Assembly: GCA_020636325.1 (NCBI GenBank)
Contig: JACJYC010000004.1
Location: 248,001 to 312,000, forward strand
Reading direction: 5' to 3'
DNA from: Lewinellaceae bacterium
Lineage (GTDB): Bacteria > Bacteroidota > Bacteroidia > Chitinophagales > Saprospiraceae
DNA: 64,000 nt
Made by a program: the position numbers and the translations under genes. Under the pieces are notes generated by a model. It was not told where the DNA came from. It made no database searches and was given only the letters and a program-made list of their open reading frames with translations. This document shows positions 42,287 to 51,194 of the stretch, piece after piece (positions within the stretch are counted from its first letter, which is position 1; every line of letters starts with the position of its first letter).

Positions 42287-43720
42287 ATGAATAAACATAT
42301 TTATAAGTTATTCGCACTGACCCTGGCCCTTTTCCTCGGTTCCTGTTCGGATTTCGGCGATATGAACATCGACCGAAACAACCCGTCCACACCGAGTACT
42401 GCGGCCTTGTTTACCTCTGCCATCAGGTCGATGCCGGGGCAGGTCGCTTCCAGCCAGCCGCTGGAATATGTCCAGCACCTTACGCAGAAGTACTATACCG
42501 ACAGCTCCCGCTACGGGGCTTCCGACTTCAGCTACAACGGTACCTATCAGGGGCCGCTGGAAGATCTTCAGGAAATCATCAAACTGAACAGCGATGCGGA
42601 AACGGCAGAAAAGCAGCTGATCAACGGCAGCAACGAAAATCAGATTGCCATCGCCAAGATCCTGCAATCCTGGTATTTCTGGATGATGACCGACGCTTGG
42701 GGCGATATCCCTTATTCGCAGGCGCTTCAGGGCCGGGCTAACTTCAAGCCGGGCTTCGATGATCAATCGGCTGTTTATGACGGGATCTTTGCCACGCTTA
42801 AGTCTGCCGCTTCATCACTGGATGTATCCGGTACCATCAGCGGTGACATCCTGTTTGAAGGCGATCTTTCCATGTGGAAAAAGTTTGCCAACTCGATCCG
42901 GATGGTCATGGCGCTTCGCCTGAGCAATGTGGACGCAGGTAAAGCCAAGTCCGAATTCGCAGCCGCCATGAGCGACGGCGTATTGGAAGAAGGCGAAAAT
43001 GTGACCTATATCCACCTTTCCGACGAAAACAATGACAACCCATGGGAAGATGCGTTCGAAACGCGTCGCGACTGGACGATTGCCAAGCCTTTCATGGACT
43101 ACATGAAGTCCGTCAATGACCCGCGCATTCCGGTTTTCGCTGACAAGGCTGTCAACACGCAATCCTATGAAGGGATGCCTTATGGCCTCGAACAGGACCA
43201 GGCCGGCAACATTACGCCGAACTCGGTTTCCTTCCTGGGAGAATCCATCCGTCAGAAAACCACGCCGACCTATATTCTGGTGCGCGCCCAATTGCTGTTC
43301 AGCATGGCGGAAGCTGCTCACCTGGGCATGATCGGCGGTGGCGAAGCTGCTGCTGAAGATTTCTACAAGGCCGGTATCAAAGCTTCCTGGGAACAGTGGG
43401 GCGTTTTTGATCAGGCTGCTTACGACGCTTTCATCGCACTGCCGGAAATCCAGTACAGCGCTGCTGATGCCGTTAAAAAGATCCAATACCAGAAATGGGT
43501 GGCGCTGTTCATGAACGGCTTTGAAGCATGGGCAGAATGGAGAAGGACGGGATATCCTACCCTTGTTCCGGCTCCGGTGCCTTTGAACCAGTTCGGCACC
43601 ATTCCGGTTCGTTACGACTATCCGACGACCGAGCGCGACCTGAACGGCTCCAACTATGACGCTCAGGTATCCAAAATGGGCGGCGACGAACAGAACGTGC
43701 CCGTTTGGTGGGATAAATAA
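42287..43720 (+). CDS. SusD-like outer-membrane lipoprotein (SusD_2 type)
   Basis: This 477-residue protein has lipobox LGSC (Cys20) and the SusD/RagB helical architecture. MNIDRNNPSTPS after the Cys, WYFWMMTDAWGDIPYSQAL near residue 125 and FMNGFEAWAEWRRTGYPTL near 410 are hallmarks of the SusD-like family 2. It caps the SusC transporter just upstream. A short heptamer array and a T-tailed terminator follow the stop. Confidence 0.93.
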   Translation: MNKHIYKLFALTLALFLGSCSDFGDMNIDRNNPSTPSTAALFTSAIRSMPGQVASSQPLEYVQHLTQKYYTDSSRYGASDFSYNGTYQGPLEDLQEIIKLNSDAETAEKQLINGSNENQIAIAKILQSWYFWMMTDAWGDIPYSQALQGRANFKPGFDDQSAVYDGIFATLKSAASSLDVSGTISGDILFEGDLSMWKKFANSIRMVMALRLSNVDAGKAKSEFAAAMSDGVLEEGENVTYIHLSDENNDNPWEDAFETRRDWTIAKPFMDYMKSVNDPRIPVFADKAVNTQSYEGMPYGLEQDQAGNITPNSVSFLGESIRQKTTPTYILVRAQLLFSMAEAAHLGMIGGGEAAAEDFYKAGIKASWEQWGVFDQAAYDAFIALPEIQYSAADAVKKIQYQKWVALFMNGFEAWAEWRRTGYPTLVPAPVPLNQFGTIPVRYDYPTTERDLNGSNYDAQVSKMGGDEQNVPVWWDK

Positions 43721-43721
43721 A

Positions 43722-43756
43722 TTGACGGTTGACGGTAGACGGCGGATGGTTGACGG
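43722..43756 (+). repeat. five TTGACGG-type heptamers after SusD
   Basis: The units TTGACGG, TTGACGG, TAGACGG, CGGATGG and TTGACGG run without gaps, starting one base after the SusD stop codon. It is another 7-bp array placed at a gene 3' end but without the hairpin. Confidence 0.75.
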
Positions 43757-43822
43757 AAACAATTCCGAAAATCTTTTTCCAATGACTTACCGTTACTGAA
43801 AAATAATCGGGTGAAAACCCCG

Positions 43823-43861
43823 AAAAAAGGCTGTCCGGGAATCCGGGCAGCCTTCTTTTTT
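43823..43861. terminator. bidirectional intrinsic terminator
   Basis: The stem GGCTGTCCGG / CCGGGCAGCC is preceded by AAAAAA and followed by TTCTTTTTT. It serves the SusC/SusD operon on the plus strand and the convergent FG-GAP gene on the minus strand. Confidence 0.88.
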
Positions 43862-43903
43862 GAGGTCAGGAAGCAGCAACTTCGAGTTGCCTCCTGACTT
43901 ACA

Positions 43904-46900
43904 CTATCGCAGCCGGTATGTCTGCACAGCGCTGGAATTATTGGCAACGATCAGAAAATTGGCGCCGTTCACCCCGATCATGTCCAGATCCCTGACAAAA
44001 CCGGAAAGGTCCAATCCGTATTCACCGGCATCATGCGCCGTAAAGCTCCCATCTCCTTTCCCGATCAGGAGCCATCCCTCCGAGGCGTCCATGTTGCCGC
44101 TTTCGTAATGCATTTGATTGGAGTTGCCGGCCAGCAGCAGATCGACATGGCCGTCCTTGTTGAAATCAAAGGGAAGAATGGCCTCGCAGTCAGATGTTTG
44201 GGCCATGGCGGGCAGCCGCCTCAGCGAAAATGTTCCGCCGTCGTTGATGAAGAGGCAGGTTTCCAATTCCTCCGCGTCATAGGTCTTGGCGTCGGCGCGC
44301 TCTTCGGGCGTCAGGATATTGTTGTAGGAAGCATTTGCAAAATCACTGAAATTCCAGTATTTCTTATTCATCAAGGGCATCTGGCTGACGAAAAGATCCC
44401 GGTTGGAGAACACTCCCCGGGTATCGCCCTGGTAGTAAAAAATGAGCGGGTCCAGGCTGCCGTTTTTGTCAAAATCGCCGGCCAGCAAGGTCAGCGGTTT
44501 GGAGGCGGAAGCGCGCCAAAGCTGGTTTTTACCCAGGTTCCCGGCTACCAGGTCCAGGTCGCCGTCGCCGTCCGCATCAAAGACCTCAAGGGTGTTCCAG
44601 AGTCCTTTGGTTCCCGATATTTCCTGTTTGGAGAATCCGTTGCCCTCATTGATATAATACTGGATCCCCATCCATTCGCCGGCCAGGATCAGGTCGGGGC
44701 GCTGATCCCCGTTGATATCGGCAAAAACCGCTTTGCGGACCATGCCCGGATTGGCCAGGTCTTTGGCCCATGACGCGCCGGCCTCGGTGTATTGGCCTTT
44801 GTCATTCAGGAACAGATAGGACCGGGGCATATTGCCGAATTCCCCCGGTTTGAGCAGTCCGCCCAGAAAAATGTCCAGGTCGCCGTCGCCGTCGATATCG
44901 GCGTGGGCAGCCGTTGCAAAAATGATGAGTTGGTCGGTGGTCATGCCGGGTAGCGGCAAAATGGTGGACTGTCCGCCGGCATCGAACCGGTAGAATCCTT
45001 TCCCGATCAGGGCGCCGTTTTCATTGGAGCCGTAGGTGAGAAATAGTTCATTGTGCCCGTCGCCGTCATAATCGAAAATGGAAGTCGCGTATTCCTCCAG
45101 ATTGGCCACCGGAGGGCGGGTGGCGTATTCCCGTTTGGAAAAAGCGCCGGAAGCGGTTTGAAACCAGGCCGTCCCGGTTTTACCGCCGGCTCCGGTGATG
45201 TAAATGTCGGTGCGCCGGTCGTTGTTGAGGTCTCCTGTAGCGATATAAGGGCCCATTTTGGAGTAAGTCCTCGGGATGAGCCGTTCATTTTTAAAATCGA
45301 CGTAATCATGGTTCTCGGGGTGTACGTATTGGATCAGGTTTTCGGCGCTGAACAAAGGTTGAACTGCCGCCGGTGCCGGCGTCCAGTCGTCAGAACCGCT
45401 TTCCTCCAGCAAATGGGTTTGGTCGGCTGCCAGGCCGGGGTGTAGGGTTGTTTTTCCGGAAGGCCAATACACGATCACGCTGTCGGCCGCGGCGGCCCGG
45501 TCGAGCCCGGCGAGGATGACCGGCTCCGGCGTCGACTGGAATCCCCGCTGGTTGCGGAGGGCAAAAAAGCGCTTTTCCCCATGGCCGTTTCGGATTTCCA
45601 CGCGGGCGCCGATCCCGAAGGTATTCCGGCCGGCGGCTTTCAGGCGGAGTTTGAGGTAGTGATTGCCCGTTTTTTCGCGCGCCAGATTTTTGTAAATGGA
45701 AGGCGGTGCGTCGAGGTTATTCCAGATCAGCTCCAGGTCGCCGTCGTTGTCCAGGTCCGCGTAGGTAGCGCCCCGCGTATGCACTTTATCGGTCAGCCCC
45801 CAGTCCTTGCTCACGTCGCTGAACTGAAAGTCTCCGCCATTTTTAAAAATGAAATTCGGTGTGGTCACCGAGGGGATATTCACCAGGTTGGCCTCCTTTT
45901 GTTTTACCGGGTTGGCCATTTCGGTATAGGACTCGCCGAAATTGCTCTTGACGTAGTCCATATTGGTCATATCGCGCCGGATGCCGTTGGCGATGAACAG
46001 ATCTTTGCTCCCGTCGAGGTCGGCGTCGAAGAAGAAGGAGGACCAGCTCCATTCCGTGGCGTACACACCGGCAAAAAAGCCGAGGTCCCGCAACCGTTTG
46101 CCGCCGAAATTGCGGGACAGCATATTTCGCGTGTACTGGGGCGCCTGTTCGCGGGCGCATTGCTCGTAAACCTGAATGGAAAACGGCACCAGATTGGTCT
46201 TTTGCCGCTGATAGGTGGCGGGCATCATTTCACCTACGAACAGGTCTTCGTAGCCGTCGTCGTCGACGTCGCCGAAATCGGAGCCCATGGACGACATCGG
46301 GCTTTTGCTGAAATAGGTTTTAAAGGCTTCCCGGAAGGTTTTGTCGCCGTTGTTCAGGTAGAAGTAGTCGCGGCCGAAAAAGTCATTGGCCACGTAAATA
46401 TCCTGGAAGCCGTCGTTGTTGACATCCGAGATGGAGATGCTCAATCCGATATTGCGCTGGTTGAGGATGCCGGCCCGGTCGGTCACATCGACGAAACGGC
46501 CGTCCTGGTTCTCCAACATCATATCCCGGAACCATTTGAAGGCCGGTTTCTTCTCGTAATAGATAAAATTGAAGGTGGAACCGGGTTCGGAGCCCTGAAT
46601 CAAGTAAACGTCGAGGTCGCCGTCATTGTCGTAATCAAAGAATTGCGCCGCGATGGTCTGCCCGATCAGGTCGAGGCCGTATTCCCTGGCTTTTTCCGTG
46701 AAAGTGAGGTCGCCGTTGTTGACATACAGGAGATTGGCGCCGAAATCGGTGAATTGACCCGTTTTGAAATCTCCGGCGATGCCCAGCTTGGTGATGTAGA
46801 TGTCCAGGAATCCGTCGCCGTTGATGTCCACGAAATTGACGCATTCCGTATACGCATCCCCTTCCTCAAAATCCTTGATGCCGGCGCTTTTGGTGATGTC

Positions 46901-47194
46901 TTTGAAGTGAAGGTCGCCTTCGTTCAGAAACAGGCCGCTGTTCTGGACGCCGCCGGAGAAGAGCAGGTCGGGCAATCCATCGTTATTGATATCTCCCGCC
47001 GCCACGCCGCCGCCGCCTGAGGAGATGCCGGCGACATCGTTGGGGTGGAGGGAGCTGTTTTGTTTGAAATGTATACCGGTCTGGTCTGCTGACAATAAGG
47101 AGAACAAGGCGGGCATATCCTGTTGTACCGTGTTTTCTTTGCCGCAGGCCGATAGCAGGATCGCGGCAAAACAATAACACATCCGTTTGATCAT
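43904..47194 (-). CDS. FG-GAP/VCBS-repeat lipoprotein with ASPIC/UnbV domain
   Basis: This 1096-residue protein has lipobox LLSAC (Cys about 17). Multiple FG-GAP/VCBS repeats follow, each with a Ca-binding-like D-x-D-x-D-G loop: GDINNDGLPDLLF about 70, VDINGDGFLDIYI about 120, DYDNDGDLDVYL about 195, DVNNDGFQDIYV about 265, DADGDGDLDLVAG later. An ASPIC/UnbV module lies near 515-590 (GIGARVEIRNG, RNQRGFQSTPEP). These features define the CRTAC1/UnbV-like family of surface propellers, common beside SusC/SusD genes in marine Bacteroidota. It converges on the SusD gene, sharing a terminator. The function of the repeats is ligand binding by inference. Confidence 0.92.
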   Translation of the reverse strand: MIKRMCYCFAAILLSACGKENTVQQDMPALFSLLSADQTGIHFKQNSSLHPNDVAGISSGGGGVAAGDINNDGLPDLLFSGGVQNSGLFLNEGDLHFKDITKSAGIKDFEEGDAYTECVNFVDINGDGFLDIYITKLGIAGDFKTGQFTDFGANLLYVNNGDLTFTEKAREYGLDLIGQTIAAQFFDYDNDGDLDVYLIQGSEPGSTFNFIYYEKKPAFKWFRDMMLENQDGRFVDVTDRAGILNQRNIGLSISISDVNNDGFQDIYVANDFFGRDYFYLNNGDKTFREAFKTYFSKSPMSSMGSDFGDVDDDGYEDLFVGEMMPATYQRQKTNLVPFSIQVYEQCAREQAPQYTRNMLSRNFGGKRLRDLGFFAGVYATEWSWSSFFFDADLDGSKDLFIANGIRRDMTNMDYVKSNFGESYTEMANPVKQKEANLVNIPSVTTPNFIFKNGGDFQFSDVSKDWGLTDKVHTRGATYADLDNDGDLELIWNNLDAPPSIYKNLAREKTGNHYLKLRLKAAGRNTFGIGARVEIRNGHGEKRFFALRNQRGFQSTPEPVILAGLDRAAAADSVIVYWPSGKTTLHPGLAADQTHLLEESGSDDWTPAPAAVQPLFSAENLIQYVHPENHDYVDFKNERLIPRTYSKMGPYIATGDLNNDRRTDIYITGAGGKTGTAWFQTASGAFSKREYATRPPVANLEEYATSIFDYDGDGHNELFLTYGSNENGALIGKGFYRFDAGGQSTILPLPGMTTDQLIIFATAAHADIDGDGDLDIFLGGLLKPGEFGNMPRSYLFLNDKGQYTEAGASWAKDLANPGMVRKAVFADINGDQRPDLILAGEWMGIQYYINEGNGFSKQEISGTKGLWNTLEVFDADGDGDLDLVAGNLGKNQLWRASASKPLTLLAGDFDKNGSLDPLIFYYQGDTRGVFSNRDLFVSQMPLMNKKYWNFSDFANASYNNILTPEERADAKTYDAEELETCLFINDGGTFSLRRLPAMAQTSDCEAILPFDFNKDGHVDLLLAGNSNQMHYESGNMDASEGWLLIGKGDGSFTAHDAGEYGLDLSGFVRDLDMIGVNGANFLIVANNSSAVQTYRLR

Positions 47195-47268
47195 AATAGT
47201 CGTAATTTGTGATCCGGGTCACTGCGCCGGGGCGCTTTGCTGCCGGACGTTTTGTTCAATTGTTTGTA

Positions 47269-47276
47269 CAAAGATA
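47269..47276 (-). promoter_or_regulatory. minus-strand -7 element, TATCTTTG, for the FG-GAP gene
   Basis: This exact TAnnTTTG match lies 74 bases upstream of the ATG at 47194. Confidence 0.55.
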
Positions 47277-47456
47277 GGGAACGCGGGAGGAATACGAGTT
47301 TCGGCCCCAAAATAGATCGGACGCTGTTACAATTCAAAAATTTTAATTTTGGACATGGCAAAAGGCATTTCAGGGATTAGTGATTGAAGTAATAATATTT
47401 TCAGTTGCCACATTTGGGTAAATAGTAGTAAATTGGATGTTAAATACTTTGTCAAG

Positions 47457-47699
47457 ATGCAAGAAAGAGATTTGCTGGCCCGGATTACAATCAACGCGAA
47501 CGTTTCCTTCGGAAAACCGACTATTCGAAATATGCGCTACCCAGTGGAGATCATTCTGGATCTGTTATCCGCCGGAATGACACATCAGGAAATCCTGGAA
47601 GATTATCCTGATCTGGAGAAAGAAGATATTTTAGCCTGCCTGGCTTTCGCAGCAAAACTAATGAAAGTAAAAAGTATTCTGGATGTGAAAGCTGCATAA
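47457..47699 (+). CDS. DUF433-family antitoxin
   Basis: This protein of about 80 residues starts at MQERDLLARI; a TTG eight codons upstream is a weaker alternative. It carries the DUF433 pattern: RITINANVSFGKPTIRNMRYPVEIILDLLSAGM in pieces, then EILEDYPDLEKEDILACLAFAA. DUF433 proteins are small helix-turn-helix antitoxins usually encoded just before a DUF5615 PIN-like toxin. Exactly that partner follows three bases later, but it is disrupted. The antitoxin itself looks intact. Confidence 0.88.
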   Translation: MQERDLLARITINANVSFGKPTIRNMRYPVEIILDLLSAGMTHQEILEDYPDLEKEDILACLAFAAKLMKVKSILDVKAA

Positions 47700-47702
47700 C
47701 TA

Positions 47703-48059
47703 ATGAAGTTTATTGTCGACGCTCATTTACCTATATCCCTGAAAAACTGGCTTAACGAGAATGGGCAAGATGCCATCCATACTCGTGACTTGCCACGGTA
47801 AAATTTTACTGAAGATCCGGAGATTGTCCGGATAGCTATGGCGGAGAATCGGATTGTTATTTCAGAAGATAGTGATTTTCCCAAGTATCGTATCTTGCAT
47901 GGAATTCCAGATCGTGTCTTGATGATTACTACCTGAAACATCGTCAACAAAATCCTGCTTCAACTTTTTGAAAATAATTTTGAAACCATTGGTAAGGCTT
48001 TTGAAGAGGGACACAAACTAGTAGAACTTAATAACGCCTCAATCATTATTCACGAATAA
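47703..48059 (+). pseudogene. DUF5615-type PIN-like toxin with two in-frame stops
   Basis: Translation from ATG 47703 to the final stop at 48057 stays in one frame and gives a complete DUF5615-like protein of 118 codons (KFIVDAHLPISLKNWLNENG, then DAIHTRDLP, VISEDSDFPKYRI, IPDRVLMITT). It has TAA at 47799-47801 and TGA at 47934-47936. Both stops fall where the family usually has Gly (the GN of LPxGN and of TTGN). The rest is not eroded, so the inactivation is recent. It follows the intact DUF433 antitoxin, so the toxin of the pair has been silenced. Confidence 0.85.
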
Positions 48060-48190
48060 AAAGGATTCTTTGGGACAATCCTTATTTTTACCCACCTTTT
48101 CAATTTTTACGATCCAAAAATCCACACATTCCTGAAACCCCACTATTTGAAGTTTCCGCCCCCAAATACACCCCGCAACAAACAACTTCC

Positions 48191-48198
48191 TATATTTG
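48191..48198 (+). promoter_or_regulatory. -7 element, TATATTTG, 4 bases before guaA
   Basis: This exact TAnnTTTG match is separated from the guaA ATG by CGCG only. The expected transcription start coincides with the ATG, predicting a leaderless or nearly leaderless mRNA. No later ATG could replace it without cutting into the conserved N-terminus. Confidence 0.55.
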
Positions 48199-48202
48199 CG
48201 CG

Positions 48203-49747
48203 ATGAATGAGCGCATATTGATCCTCGATTTCGGTTCCCAATACACCCAGTTGATCGCCCGGAGGGTGCGGGAACTCAATATCTACTGCGAAATCCTGCC
48301 GTATAACCGCTTTCCGGCCGAGCCGGACGACTCCATCAAGGCCGTGATCCTGTCCGGCAGCCCGTTCTCGGTCAAAGAGCCGGATGCTCTGCGCATCGAC
48401 CTGGAGCCCATCATCGGCCGCTACCCGGTACTAGGGGTTTGCTATGGCGCGCAATACATCGCCGACTATTACGGCGGTCAGGTGGAGCGGTCCCAAAAAC
48501 GGGAATACGGCAAAGCCAACCTCACCCGCATCTTTCAACCGGATCCTATCCTCGACGGTATGGCGAGGGATTCCCAGGTCTGGATGTCGCACGCGGATAC
48601 CATCAGCCGCTTGCCTGAACAGTTCGAGCTGATCGCGGGAACGGACAGCGTTGAGATCGCAGCGTTCAAGGCAAGAGAAGGCGCTTTTGAGGCGCCCGTT
48701 TATTGCCTCCAGTTCCACCCGGAGGTTACGCACAGTCTCGACGGCTCGGCCGTACTGCACAACTTTGCGGTCAATATCGCGGGGTGCAGTCAGGACTGGA
48801 CAGCCGCCTCTTTTGTAGAGCATACCGTAGCCGAACTGAAGGAAAAGATCGGCGACGACCACGTCCTGATGGCGCTTTCCGGCGGGGTCGATTCCACCGT
48901 GGCGGCTACCTTGCTGCATCGGGCCATCGGTGAAAACCTGGTCTGCTTTTTTGTGGACAACGGCCTGCTGCGAAAGGACGAGTTCGGCGAAGTGCTCAGC
49001 GTTTACCGGTCCATCGGCCTGAATGTAGAGGGGATCGACGCGCGCCACCGCTTCTGGGATGCGCTGGCCGGCGCAAAGGAACCCGAACAGAAGCGCAAGA
49101 TCATCGGCCGCCTGTTCATCGAATGTTTTGAAGAAGAAGCCGAAGCCCACCCGGAGATCTCCTGGCTGGGACAAGGCACCATATACCCCGACGTCATTGA
49201 ATCCGTATCCGTGCACGGCCCGTCGGTTACCATCAAATCCCATCACAACGTCGGCGGGTTGCCCGAGCACCTCAAGCTCAGGATCGTCGAGCCGCTCCGC
49301 ATGCTGTTCAAGGACGAAGTGCGCCGCGTGGGCGCCGAGCTGGGCATTCCGCAGTCCATCCTGGGGCGGCATCCGTTCCCCGGCCCGGGCCTCGGCATCC
49401 GTATTCTGGGAGAAGTGACGCCCGATAAAGTGGCGATTTTGCAAGAAGCGGATGCTATATTTTTAAAATATCTGCGTAAATTCGATCTTTACGATCAGGT
49501 TTGGCAGGCCGGAGCCGTTCTATTACCGGTACAATCAGTCGGCGTGATGGGCGATGAAAGAACTTACGAACAAGCTGTTGCCCTGCGCGCCGTGAACTCC
49601 GTAGACGGCATGACCGCCGAATGGAGCCGTCTGCCGCACGAATTTTTAGCCGCTGTTTCCAGCGAAATTATTAACCATGTCAAAGGCATCAATCGGGTCG
49701 TATATGATATCAGCACCAAACCGCCGGCTACAATTGAATGGGAATAA
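48203..49747 (+). CDS. guaA: GMP synthase (glutamine-hydrolysing)
   Basis: This 514-residue enzyme converts XMP to GMP with glutamine and ATP. The glutaminase domain comes first: ILDFGSQYTQLIARRVREL at the start, nucleophile Cys in GVCYGAQ (about 81), and LQFHPEVTHS with the triad His and Glu. The ATP pyrophosphatase domain has the PP-loop LSGGVDSTVAATLL (about 225), and the dimerisation domain ends PPATIEWE. It heads an operon-like series with the binding-protein lipoprotein, methyltransferase and cupin genes. Confidence 0.98.
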   Translation: MNERILILDFGSQYTQLIARRVRELNIYCEILPYNRFPAEPDDSIKAVILSGSPFSVKEPDALRIDLEPIIGRYPVLGVCYGAQYIADYYGGQVERSQKREYGKANLTRIFQPDPILDGMARDSQVWMSHADTISRLPEQFELIAGTDSVEIAAFKAREGAFEAPVYCLQFHPEVTHSLDGSAVLHNFAVNIAGCSQDWTAASFVEHTVAELKEKIGDDHVLMALSGGVDSTVAATLLHRAIGENLVCFFVDNGLLRKDEFGEVLSVYRSIGLNVEGIDARHRFWDALAGAKEPEQKRKIIGRLFIECFEEEAEAHPEISWLGQGTIYPDVIESVSVHGPSVTIKSHHNVGGLPEHLKLRIVEPLRMLFKDEVRRVGAELGIPQSILGRHPFPGPGLGIRILGEVTPDKVAILQEADAIFLKYLRKFDLYDQVWQAGAVLLPVQSVGVMGDERTYEQAVALRAVNSVDGMTAEWSRLPHEFLAAVSSEIINHVKGINRVVYDISTKPPATIEWE

Positions 49748-51188
49748 ACTGTTAATGGTTCTGGCATTTGCCTGCATCCCATTTCTGCTGGCCTCCTGCG
49801 AATTGTTCAAAAAAGCGCAAACCACCCCGGGAACCGATCGCTCAAAAGAGGAATTGGACGCCATCCAGGGTAAACGCGTTTACGACCCCGTCACCGGTAC
49901 CTGGGTAACCGTTGAGGAAGTGGTCATGGAGAAGATGGATACCATCATGTGGAAGGAAGTGGCCGCAACCACCTACCCGCCCATCACCTCCGACCAAAGC
50001 GTGGACGTGCCGGCCAATCCGAACCAGCCCATCGGCAAAAAGGAACACAATTCCGAGTTGTTGTCGGCCTACAACGTCGCGTATGTGCTGCCGTTCCTCA
50101 CCGACCGGTTCAATGCGCTTGATGCGACCATCTACGAAAATTCCTATTGGGCGCTCCATTTCTATGCAGGCGCCAGAATGGCCCTGGATGTGCTCTCCCA
50201 GGAGGGGATCCGGCTGAATGTGTCGGCCATCGACAGCAAGGCCAGCGATCAAACCGTCACGCAATTGACCAAGACCAATAAGGAATTGGCTGCCGCTCAC
50301 CTGATCATCGGGCCGTACCGGCGCGACAATGTCACGATCCTGGCGCGATACGCCAAAGACAAGGATATTGTCCTGGTGTCTCCGCAGAGCTCTTCCTCCA
50401 ATTCGGCGAGCGAGGATAACGAGAATTACGTGCAGATCAACCCTTCCCTGGAAACCCACTGCCAGGCCATCATGGACCACGCCCTGAAACACCATGCCCC
50501 CAAAGACATCGTGCTGGTGAGCCGGGACAATGCCGCAGAACGGGCCAGGCTCACCTATTTTCAGGATGAGTACAAAAAATGGGCGGGCAGCGTCAATGTG
50601 GCGCCGCTTTCCGAGCTGATCATTACCGACCAGTCCGTAGCGCTCGACAATGTAAACATGCTGCCCTTTATCCAGCTTTCCGACACCACGGTGTTCATCA
50701 TTCCAAACTGGGAGGAAAACTTCGTTTACAGCCTGCTGCGCAAGATCGACCTGAGCCGCGAGCAATACGAGAACATCATCGTTTACGGCATGCCCCAATG
50801 GCGGGACTTCGAAAGGATCGATTTCGATTATTACGACAAGCTCAACGTCCATATCAGCGTAAGCAGCTACCTCGATCCCTTGTCGCCGGAGATCCGGTTG
50901 TTCAAACAGAATTTCTACGACCGCTTCGGCGCCATTCCGAAAGAGGAGGCTTTCCTGGGCTATGACCTTACGCTCTATTGCGGCCGCATGCTGAAGAAAC
51001 ACGGCACCAAGTTCCAGTACTTCCTCAACGAGGAACCGACCAAAGCGCTCCATACCAGGTTCCAGATCGAACCCGTGATCCGGGTCGGTACCACTTCCGG
51101 GGTTGAACTGCCGAGGGTCCTGCAATTTGAGAACAAGTTTGTGAACATCCTGCGGTTCTACAACTACCAGTTCCAACCGGTGAATTGA
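49704..51188 (+). CDS. type 1 periplasmic-binding-fold lipoprotein
   Basis: This protein of about 494 residues has lipobox LLASC. The start is uncertain: ATG 49704 keeps basic residues (NRR, K) before the hydrophobic core but overlaps guaA by 44 bases; ATG 49755 has no positive n-region, and TTG 49734 lies between. The mature part resembles receptor-type ligand-binding proteins of the amino-acid ABC family: YNVAYVLPFLTDRF, then HLIIGPYRRDNVTILARYA, VLVSPQSSSS, and GYDLTLYCGRMLKKHG near the C-terminus. No transporter genes are adjacent. Related lipoproteins sit beside guaA in other Bacteroidota, so the pairing looks conserved. The ligand is unknown. Confidence 0.8.
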   Translation: MISAPNRRLQLNGNKLLMVLAFACIPFLLASCELFKKAQTTPGTDRSKEELDAIQGKRVYDPVTGTWVTVEEVVMEKMDTIMWKEVAATTYPPITSDQSVDVPANPNQPIGKKEHNSELLSAYNVAYVLPFLTDRFNALDATIYENSYWALHFYAGARMALDVLSQEGIRLNVSAIDSKASDQTVTQLTKTNKELAAAHLIIGPYRRDNVTILARYAKDKDIVLVSPQSSSSNSASEDNENYVQINPSLETHCQAIMDHALKHHAPKDIVLVSRDNAAERARLTYFQDEYKKWAGSVNVAPLSELIITDQSVALDNVNMLPFIQLSDTTVFIIPNWEENFVYSLLRKIDLSREQYENIIVYGMPQWRDFERIDFDYYDKLNVHISVSSYLDPLSPEIRLFKQNFYDRFGAIPKEEAFLGYDLTLYCGRMLKKHGTKFQYFLNEEPTKALHTRFQIEPVIRVGTTSGVELPRVLQFENKFVNILRFYNYQFQPVN

Positions 51189-51194
51189 CGTATT

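Noticed and set aside
40861..42288. 475-residue open frame on the minus strand
   Set aside because: It is the antisense of the SusC gene and has no recognisable domain.
45581..47020. 479-residue open frame on the plus strand
   Set aside because: It lies opposite the FG-GAP gene and is the antisense of its acidic repeats; composition is odd and it has no family features.
47703..48059. stop codon recoding in the DUF5615 gene
   Set aside because: TAA and TGA are both present, and the other genes use both as normal stops, so reassignment is not a reasonable explanation.
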